From Bradysia coprophila (Eukaryota > Arthropoda > Insecta > Diptera > Sciaridae), in contig NW_023503509.1 in assembly GCF_014529535.1 (NCBI RefSeq), positions 744,001 to 808,000 of the forward strand: a DNA stretch of 64,000 nucleotides, given 5' to 3'. The translations under genes were made by a program, and so were the position numbers. The stretch's first letter is position 1. The number at the start of each line of letters is the position of its first letter. Shown here in pieces: positions 55,842-64,000 of the stretch. Under the pieces are notes generated by a model. It was not told where the DNA came from. It did no database searches and was given only the letters and a program-made list of their open reading frames with translations.

Positions 55842-57117
55842 CAGGCCCGTAGCCAGGTGGGGGGCAGGGGGGGCATCGCCCATCCTGACAATTCTCTTGC
55901 CCCCCCTGGGATTTTTAAATAAAATTAAAATTTAACACTGACTAACTAAAATAACAACGTGAAAACCTTTTGAATTTCAAATTTTATTTAAAAAAATTCT
56001 TTGCTCGCTTCGCTCGCATATATCTAACTCTTACCACTTTGCTTGGAAGAGTACGTTATTTAAAAAAAAATGTTACTAACCATTAGTGCTGTTAGACTCA
56101 ATGTTATATTGTCCACTTTGATTTAGTATATAGCTTCAAATTAAGTATATAAACGGAACAGAAATTACCCGGCTTTGAAATTGCTGACGGTTGGAAAGAG
56201 TGCGAGATCACGGGATCATCTCTCCCGGAAAGAGATTTTCGAAATGGTAATAAACGCGAATCAAACCCTTTGTTACTGGTTATGACTTTTGTGAGCAGCC
56301 TTTTTTTCGCTTTTACAAATAAATAAAAAGTGTCTTTTTTAATATTTCCAAATGTTGGAGATCGGGAAGTTCCTAAAAGTTACCGTTAGGAATGCAATTT
56401 TGTGAACTTCGATTTCTGTTTAAATTGAAATTTTCTGAAGATATGGTAACCTCGGTGTCACTATCCGGGAATGAAGAGTTTCGGAACAAAGCGCAGACGA
56501 CAGGTATTGTCATGAAATTAACTTTGGGGTGTCCTTCAGGCATAATTAATTTTAACTGAGTGCATGCGGTGCTTCAATGACCAAAATTTATGCCAAATTT
56601 TTGCCTGCGCCGCAATTCTGTTTTCATTCAGTGTTTTAGTACGAAGTCTCGAAAATCGGAAAAGCTCATCGATTGAAAGTACCCATTTTGAAAATATCGT
56701 ACTCTTGCAAAGCAGATGCTTCTGTAACTCTTTCTAAAATGAGAATTTTGTGTTAAAACACGTTTTTATAAATTATACGCTAAATAAGTTTTATAACACA
56801 CTATCCTGGGAAGAAAACAATATTTCCACCAGCGTCTAAGGACTACTTACTAAATGACTGTATTTAAATAGATATAAGTTCTACTTTGTGTGATTCAACA
56901 ACAAAAAGCGAGAACCTCTCTATCTACAACTTTTCAAAAATCGAAAACTTTTGGGTCAAGAAAATAGTCGATATGAGTAAAATAAATTCTATGCAAGTGG
57001 AAATGAAAAAAATTTCGTATTCGGCAAAATTACACTATTTCTAAAAATTCAATATCTTTTCGAAATATTGCGTTGGGGCGCTGCCCCCCCTGTCAATTCA
57101 TCCTGGCTACGGGCCTG
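55842..57117. mobile_element. hAT-type element nested in the LINE
   Basis: CAGGCCCGTAGCCAGG and its exact complement CCTGGCTACGGGCCTG form 16-bp perfect ends, followed by a G-rich / C-rich run. The 8-bp duplication CGAGATGT flanks it perfectly (55834-55841, 57118-57125). The 1,276-bp interior has no long open frame. CAGG-type ends with an 8-bp duplication fit hAT; P-type elements also duplicate 8 bp, so the superfamily is probable rather than certain. Removing it restores a continuous LINE leader. Confidence 0.9.
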
Positions 57118-57736
57118 CGAGATGTAGATAGCTACCATCAACTCTCGTAGCCAACGAGAGAAATTATGAATTTCTTGGTGTGAGTTAGGTAACTGTGTAC
57201 TGTTCCAGAATATTGCAGAAATATTTTCCATAAAAACGCTAGGGACTCCAAAAGCATTGCCAAATGGGCCGTAATGATGGCAGAACGTCTGCCTGTGAGG
57301 GATAGGCAGTCATCAAATACGACCGCCACATCCACTCGGTTGAGTAGCCAATCTATGCTAATTGATGCCATGTGTTCATGAACGCAATATACACGTCTGC
57401 ACTCATCGGCGAACTCAACTCAACTGGACTGGTTTAGCGGTTACCAAAATAAACATTGCCTAAGCTACTTTCATATTCTTTATCGAATGTCCCGGAGGCT
57501 TGGAATATGTTGGAATTTAAAATAACAAAATGTAACCCCCTTTCGGGTATAACATCAAAAAAATAAAAGACGAAACAGCAAGTCGGCACATGGATGTGAA
57601 ATGGTTATTTGTTTACCAAGAGGATAAAATAGGAAATTGCAACAAGAGCAAATGTTTGCGACTAAAGCGAAGCGAGGTGAACATACAATTTTCATCAGTG
57701 CGCGGCGTGAATAGCCTTATTTTATCCACTCAAATT

Positions 57737-57922
57737 CAAGGCTGTATACTTTGGAGAGGTCACGCAGATGCAGATACGCAGGTTACACACCACGTTTCAT
57801 ACAAACAATTCACCACGCCATACAAATTCAATTTTGGTGAATTTGTTTGTATGGAAAAGGTGTGTTCCCGCGTATCCAATGAAATGGCGATCTGCGTGAC
57901 CTCCCCAAAGTATACAGCCTTG
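57737..57922. mobile_element. hAT-like MITE family B, copy 2
   Basis: CAAGGCTGTATACTTTGG and CCAAAGTATACAGCCTTG are perfect inverted ends. The arms include GGTCACGCAGAT and its complement. The perfect 8-bp direct repeat CTCAAATT flanks it (57729-57736, 57923-57930). It is non-coding; its frame at 57590-57955 is spurious. Confidence 0.9.
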
Positions 57923-59697
57923 CTCAAATTCGGTGAGAAGATATCGCTTTGTTGACGCTCTATCTGACAGTTCAGTTGAGAAATATTTTATTTTCTCAAC
58001 TCTTGTTTTTCATATGGGGCGACAAGGAGTTTTGGTTGTCGTGAGGCCAGAAAACGACTCATTACCATGTAAACAAAAAGCAGTTTTTCGCATTTTCTGG
58101 CCGCAAGACAACAAAATATCTGTTGTGGACTGTAGATCTTAGCCTTTTTCGCATGTCGCCCTCACTTCGTTCGGGCTACAACTCACGAAACTGTCTAAAA
58201 TCTACTGTCCGCCACAGATACATAAATACTATTGTTTTGACGTGTGGGATATATTATGGCCGATGCTAATGGCACCCGGTGCAAATACAACTAAATTTAA
58301 AGAATTTGTTTATTCAGCCATAGTTCAAAAGCAATGGCAAATATGTTCACATAAAACACCAGTTTTGTCTAAAATATTTTTTTTTTTTCGTTTTCGTAAA
58401 AAGAGAAATAATAAAAATCTCTTTTCTTGTTCAATAAAATTTATTTTTATGGTCAAAAGAACATGACAATAAATTAAATAAATTAATGAGCATATTTTTG
58501 CTGGTTGATGTTCGGAATGGGACACTTTTTTTGTATCTTATTCGGTTCTGTATATCTCTCTCCCGCTCGCACACACTCCACTCGTTTTCGTGTTGTTTTC
58601 ATTTATCGCGCTTATAATATTTATTATTGATTATAAATTTAGATTTAATGACATTCTGTTTGTTTTATTGTTTAAGTATTAATGATTTTCCACTTCGTAA
58701 TCACATCTTCATTTACTTAACTCTTTTGGTTGTTTTTTTTTATTCTTCTCTCCTCTATACCACTCTATATTGCATGTAATGTTTCCGTTCTTGAGAAAAA
58801 CGATGTCTGCTTACACGATCATTATCTTTGATGAATGAAGACAAACATTATTCTGTTCGTCCGACGACACATACAATTCCTCTAAGATAAGCTTCTGAAA
58901 CCGGTAAAACAAAAAATCGAATAAAAAAAATTCAAAAAAAAACGAATCTCATACTCCTAAACAACTCTTCTCATCTGTGTGTACTGTAATGTGCAATGGT
59001 AGGCATTTAAACGATGTCATTTAATTTTATAAACTGTTCAATAAATAACACTTGTAGCGACAAAATGCAAATTGAAATTGCACTTAAAAATGTACATTTT
59101 AAACACGTTGATTTCCCGATTTATAATAAATTATTGTGCAAACAAGATATCATCTCTATAAAAATGTGTATTTTATTCAAACATATGGGGAAAAGAATAA
59201 TAACACAAAACGTATAAAGTGGATGGTCGTGGAATTTAATCTGCTAGGCAAGCTATCGTATCGTTGGCATGACCATAGTGTAGTTGTAGTTTTGCTGAGA
59301 TTATTATATGACAGCGTGATATTGGCCTCGGTGTCAGATGCGATCTTTTTTAGATAAATTACACTATTCTTTTGACTTGGTCGGACTGTGGACCGGTATA
59401 TATCGTAATGTCCGTGGAAAGAGGTTCACCTCTTGCAGACTGCAAGCATATAAACCTTACCAAGATAATTTTTAAATTAGTTTTTTGCTCTTGATCGAAG
59501 TATATTTTTGCGAAATTGATACAAAATCTTTTAAATATTTCATCAGTTTAAACATACACTGACTGGCTGACCGAAAATGATAAATTTACGCTACATAGTT
59601 TACCGTTTTTTGACTTTTCATCAAAGCCAATCATTTTTGATAAGGAAACACAAGTCCCAGCTCCGAGCTCAGATCCGCTTTTCGCTTTTGGGCGCCA
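57923..59697. other. Gene-free stretch with small hairpins
   Basis: Hairpins near 58037-58112 (GTTGTCGTGAGGCCAGAAAA paired with TTTTCTGGCCGCAAGACAAC) and GCCCTCACTTCGTTCGGGC near 58158-58176 show the same GC-rich-apex style as others. From 58230 to 59690 nothing is recognised. Confidence 0.5.
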
Positions 59698-60327
59698 TAG
59701 GAGGGATTCTTCTGAAAAACAGAAGACCGAAATCGGACGCATTTTCTATTGGAATTTTTTATATGTAAGGAAAGGAAATTGCATGTACTTTCATGGCAAG
59801 TAGGGTCCTATTGGGGTTTGGAGGCATCTTCGACGAATTATGAGAAGTTGAAATGTTTAAGTGCTTACATTGAATCGTAGATGCTACCAAACTTCCGTAA
59901 GCTCTATTTGCCCTGAAAGTAAATGCAATTACCTTCCTAATGACACCCCACACGACCATGCACGTTTCGTGTACCTCGAGAAATTTCTGTAAGAAAAGTG
60001 TAAGTTTTCAGTCTTTTTCCGGTTGAAAACTTCAACTGTACATATCTCAGTGTGGATGAATTTTAAACCCAATAAGACCCTATTTGCCCCAGAAGTACAT
60101 GCAATTACCTTTCTAATGACACCCCACACGACCCTGTACGGCTCGTGTAACTGGAGACATTTTTGTAAGAAAAGTGCAAGTTTTCGGTTTTTGATCACCT
60201 CACACTAGCCACACAAGCTGCGAAGAATTTTTTTGAAAGTGGTTTTGGCTTCTGGGGTCGAATACCTTACTGGGCACATATAAAAAATTCCAATAGAAAA
60301 TGCAGTTTCTCAGAAGAATCCCTCTAG
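59698..60327. mobile_element. Inverted-repeat element H, longer copy
   Basis: TAGGAGGGATTCTTCTGA mirrors CAGAAGAATCCCTCTA. ATTTTCTATTGGAATTTTTT and its complement follow inside. The interior contains two diverged direct copies of a unit with TGCAATTACCTTCCTAATGA and CACCCCACACGACC. It is related to 20634-21000 through CGAAATCGGACGCATTTT and TTTTTGAAAGTGGTTTTGG. No transposase is seen. Confidence 0.78.
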
Positions 60328-63010
60328 GGCAATTGGAAAATAGGCGCCAATTTAGTAAAGCTATATTTCAGCGGATCACAAAAAATATGGAACCCAAGTT
60401 TCGGGTAAATTTACAGCGTCTTTAAACAATTGTGTGTGTTCGTACAAAGTGTTTTCAAAATTTTCAATGTTTGGAATAGTAGCAGACATGCCCTTCGATT
60501 ATTAAAAATAATTATCGACGTAGTTCCAGCCATCAATCGGCTTCCCTTACACCCATGTGATATTTTTGGTGGGGCACCAATTTCGTAATATTAGAATTGC
60601 AACCGGTACCAAATGAGAATCCGAATCAGTTCTCCACCATTCACTCCGTAGCCAAAAATAAGTTTGCAGAACCTCGATATTCTCATATCAGAGTACATTG
60701 AAACGTATTTTTCAATTCATTTGTTCATCCACTGATTCATCCAAGATTTGGGGATCGCAAGTCACGCGCGCTAAAGAGATAAACAATATGATCGAAAATG
60801 TAATAGAAAGAGATGCACATAGTCGTCACGCGTGACATATACATGAATGATACCTTACGCATGCATATGACCGCAGTATTAAAATCTGGTCTATTACTTC
60901 CATTGATAAAAGTATTTTTAATCGGTTGATTTCAAATCTTGTACTTCAACTTTTTTAACATGCATTTTACATTATAAAGGACCAAATTACCCGAGACTGT
61001 CATTATCTTTGTCGTCGTTATGATAACAGATGAATAGTCGTATGTGACAGGTTAAGAAAAAATTCGGAATTCTTAGAATTTGTAAGAATTAAGGAATTGA
61101 AATTCCTTATAATAATCTCTGCTCAAGCCGTGTGTGAGTCCGGAACGTAGAATCTTGAATGCTCTTCAGACCATTTTTTTTTCAATTGTAGCCAAAATTA
61201 GCATTTCGCTTCAAATAAACAACAAAATAAAATCCAATATTGACATGATGTCGTAGTATATAATTTGAATATAAAAAGCACAGTTAATTATTAGCATCTA
61301 TCGACTATATTTTCCGCTATATTTTCCCTTCTAAAAAAAAAACTAATGTTAAAGAAGTCGTTGATTTATATTCAGCGAAACAATTTCTGGAAATAAAATA
61401 TTGAAGAACCAGTGTACCAGGTCGATATATTTTTTTTTCGTCTCTATATGCTTCGCATTTGAATGACAAATATGCCAATTTTTTTCTTAATAGTTCTCGA
61501 AAATATCCCGCTGATTATCAATAGATAAAGATCTCTAGAGAATACAAAAAAATTTCATATTTTCACGTCGAATTAACATTGCCACAGAAACTCATATTTT
61601 AACCTTTATTTTTTTGACCATTTGACAACGAGTTTCTTCTGTAAACGTAATTAATCAGATTCATAACAAGACAACATACACATCTATGGCTAATATATGC
61701 GCACGTCGCTCAACATCATACGAATGCCATTCCATTTTAGCATTTTCTTATTTTAGCAATCAAACCAATTCGTTTTTCGATCATGTTTTTCTGTTTTTAA
61801 CTAGTATAAAACATATGTCACACCTATTTACTGTTATGTGTACTTCAATCGCATCAACACTACAACACTAAATCTGGTAAACGACTTGGACGCACCTCCT
61901 GTGGTATAAGATGGGATAGAGAGAGGTCATATAAGGCGATTTCTGCGAATAAAGATGTTATTTTTAAGGAAGATTTACAATTCACTAAAAGTCACATATT
62001 CATTTGCAATTTTAAAAATCAACAAAATGTTGACTTTCTGTTGAAAATATTAATTTAAATCCTTGGTTAAGTGGCCATTAAAGATCAACATACAATATTC
62101 AATTCCAATAATACCTTTCTGCCTTTTTGCCATGAGTTCGTAACTTTTTTATTATCTCTGTCCTTTAACGACATACACATTTTTTATGTCCTTTCTGATG
62201 CATGAAGCAACGTTATATTATGCATTTCGGATAACATGTTTCTTATCTGGGTTTCTCATGCTGAAGATAATGTTGTTTAAAGAAATAACTTCATGGATAA
62301 CGATATATACAGACCCTACACTTTCTTACCTGCAGCACAATTTTCAAATATGTTACAGGACTATGTTTCCCTTTTCCTGATGCTTCATTGACTTTCTATT
62401 TATTGCATCCATATTTCAATATTTAACTTCGTTTTATGTTAGGCAATAAAATTTTTGGTTGGAATATATTTGAAATATGGCAAAGATTATAAACAAAATT
62501 CGAAATTCCCGGTGGTGATGGTAGCGAATCCAGCATCACATCGACTCAAAACAACGTTGTCTGAGGAAATGTATAAATCACTGCAGATGGGTGTTGCTGA
62601 TGTTCTATAACAATTCAAATATTCATAAGACAATTCTAGATCGATGAAATGATACATTCAATGTAAAAGCAGGGAAAGGTGAACGTGAACAGTTCTTAAA
62701 CGGGGATGCATAACATACCGATTCTACTACTTCATTTGGCCTGTATTTATAACAGAACGATAGAGAAAATCTTTTACATTATTTGTTTTCGCATGCATTT
62801 TGCTATATTAGACCGAATATATCATGGCTTATATTTTTCATCATTATCGATAGCAGATGCCATTATTTTGTAGATGAGTTACGTTCATCCATATCTTCAC
62901 CAGATAGATGCTAATATGACGACTGGGCCGTTTGTACGGATAGAGGGAATATGTCGAATGATTTTGAAATTGGTTGAGAGAAAATGTATTGAAATTCTCC
63001 AACTATCCTT
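60328..63010. other. Gene-free stretch with family D repeats
   Basis: Family D copies lie at about 60893-61046 and 62772-62862. The remainder is AT-rich with short, unsupported open frames. Confidence 0.5.
60893..61046 (+). repeat. Dispersed family D, best-preserved copy
   Basis: It runs from TCTATTACTTCCATTGATAA via CAAATCTTGTACTTCAA and TTTAACATGCATTTTAC to TGTCGTCGTTATGATAACAG. At least eight other partial copies occur in the window (about 890, 3005, 8125, 11672, 13225, 27115, 62772, 63498), nearly all on this strand. Ends are not inverted and no open frame is shared, so a SINE-like or ancient fragmentary origin is likely. Confidence 0.7.
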
Positions 63011-63166
63011 CTATCAAGCATGAGTGGTACTCTAAATAGGGTACTGAAACTGGATAGAGTATCGAACAAATTTTGGCACTGTAAAAAAATTCGGACACTT
63101 TTTTCATACAAAGTAGTACTCTATTTGGCAGCTGTCATTAATAGCACTTTTGCTTGAAGTGCGTTG
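63011..63166. mobile_element. MITE family A, copy 4
   Basis: TATCAAGCATGAGTGGTACT at the left and TTGCTTGAAGTGCGTTG at the right, with the interior TTTGGCACTGTAAAAAAATT, GGCAGCTGTCATTAATAGCA as in other copies. The left-most bases have degenerated. Confidence 0.78.
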
Positions 63167-63319
63167 ATTTCTCTCAGAAAACCAGCTGTCATTCGACAAA
63201 TATTCCATCTAATTTGACATATTCCCTGTATCCGTCGAAACGACCCAGTCGTCATATTAGCACCTCGCTGACCTTGACAGATAAATATGACTATAGATCA
63301 TTGTCAATGTCGTTTGAGA

Positions 63320-63396
63320 TGTCAAATGAGCTGTCATTTTCACAAAGCTAACCACAATTTGAGGTTAGCTTTGTGAAATTGACAACTCATTTGACA
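63320..63396. repeat. Hairpin, TGTCAAATGAG arms
   Basis: TGTCAAATGAGCTGTCA and TTTCACAAAGCTAACC pair with GGTTAGCTTTGTGAAA and TGACAACTCATTTGACA around a 9-bp loop. It may be the core of a small MITE. Confidence 0.75.
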
Positions 63397-63497
63397 CTAT
63401 TTTGAGAGAAAAACCGTTATTTGACACTGATCTATTATTATGATAGAGAGATACTGTAAATACTACATAGGTTTGACCTGTTAATATGTATTATTAT

Positions 63498-63867
63498 CGG
63501 GTCTATTACTTCCATCGATCGAAGTATTTTTATTCAGTTGATTTCAAATCTTGTACTTCAATTTTTTTAACATGCCTTTTTCCAACACACTGCTCCTAGC
63601 ATGAACATAAGAAATATTTAGAGGCTGATGAAGTCACAGTAGGCACTTCTTTCGTAAAGATAGATGACTTGTTTTCGTTATATGAGTTAAAACACACAAT
63701 ACAATCAATCTTAAGCGGTAGCTCTCATCACAAAAGCCTCCAAATTGGACATTTGTCAAAGAAGTATTCATGCTAGGAGCAGTTCGTCGATTTTACTAAA
63801 TAAAGGAGCATTATGGTCACCATATTTCCTAGAGCTTGTCATTATTTTTGTCGTCGTTACTGACAAC
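63498..63867 (+). repeat. Family D copy split by a family C MITE
   Basis: The left half (TCTATTACTTCCATCGATCG to TTAACATGCCTTTTTCCAA) and right half (ACTAAATAAAGGAGCATTAT to GTCGTCGTTACTGACAACAG) align with the uninterrupted copy at 60893. The family C element sits between them. Confidence 0.75.
63589..63782. mobile_element. MITE family C, copy nested in family D
   Basis: ACTGCTCCTAGCATGAA mirrors TTCATGCTAGGAGCAGT. The interior words AGATAGATGACTTGTTTTCG and AAGCGGTAGCTCTCATCAC are the complement of those in the copy at 43971-44345. Confidence 0.8.
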
Positions 63868-64000
63868 AGACGAAATTCCCGAAACATCAACGACCAAATA
63901 TCTAAATGTTTTTCCTCATCCCAAAATGTTTGTTTGCTGTTAATAATTTACAAATCGTTTTCTTCGAAGTAGTGCCTAGTGACTGTTAAACATTCAGTAG
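63868..64000. other. Window edge, nothing recognised
   Basis: AT-rich DNA at the right edge. No gene or repeat boundary is visible. Confidence 0.4.

Larger units (their letters stand above)
51769..57422 (-). mobile_element. Loa/R1-like LINE, internally deleted, with nested hAT
   Basis: The 14-bp repeat ACTGGACTGGTTTA lies at 51755-51768 and 57423-57436, consistent with a target-site duplication around a minus-strand retrotransposon. In element order there is a leader of about 2.4 kb (containing a hAT insertion), ORF1 (54760-53710), then ORF2 (53510-51871) with an endonuclease start, a reverse-transcriptase thumb and RNase H. Most of the endonuclease C-terminus and the RT core are missing. 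RNase H after RT is typical of the Loa/I/R1 side of the LINE tree. There is no poly(A) tail at the 3' end. GC content is visibly higher than in flanking DNA. The element cannot move by itself. Confidence 0.78.

Noticed and set aside
1..64000. tRNA, rRNA and riboswitch candidates
   Set aside because: A read-through for T-arm (GGTTCGANTCC) and A-box-like sequences found no complete cloverleaf. Nothing resembled rRNA. A dedicated covariance-model scan would be needed to exclude small RNAs.

Overview
This 64 kb window is AT-rich eukaryotic DNA. Its genes have short spliced introns of about 57-74 bp, GT-AG junctions, a secreted DUF1397-type hemolymph protein, a peritrophin-type chitin-binding protein and an F-box/LRR gene. 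Together these point to an insect, most plausibly a nematoceran (gnat- or midge-like) fly. The species cannot be named from the sequence alone. There is no sign of bacterial operons, rRNA, tRNA or CRISPR.

Genes are sparse. Three host loci stand out, all on the minus strand: (1) 17201-19039, a spliced DUF1397 / 27-kDa hemolymph glycoprotein gene with an optional acidic exon; (2) 41900-43282, an F-box plus leucine-rich-repeat gene carrying one in-frame TAG between its two domains; (3) 48979-49531, a small secreted single-domain chitin-binding (CBM14) protein. A decayed gene of unknown family lies at 10571-11229. The rest of 1-17000, 26300-36500 and 57400-64000 holds almost only repeats.

Mobile DNA dominates. 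The centrepiece is an apparently intact ISL2EU-type DNA transposon at 36507-40744, with 25-bp terminal inverted repeats. It has two convergent intron-containing genes whose exons join without any frame break: a 476-aa THAP-DDE transposase and a 596-aa SAP/SWIM/YqaJ-nuclease protein. At 51769-57422 lies a minus-strand Loa/R1-like LINE, bounded by a 14-bp direct repeat. It has lost most of its reverse transcriptase and has been invaded by a hAT-type element with a perfect 8-bp target duplication.

Many short non-autonomous inverted-repeat elements fill the gaps, often nested inside one another: a hAT MITE inside a palindromic MITE at 4.7-5.3 kb; three elements nested at 24.2-26.3 kb; B inside C at 44.0 kb; a hAT-like MITE inside the first intron of the DUF1397 gene. 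A segmental duplication links 14.85-16.1 kb with 20.6-22.1 kb. The first copy carries a perfect 103-bp-arm palindrome that the second lacks. A recurring hairpin design, AT-rich arms around a tiny GCCGAAGGC-type apex, appears at several unrelated places.
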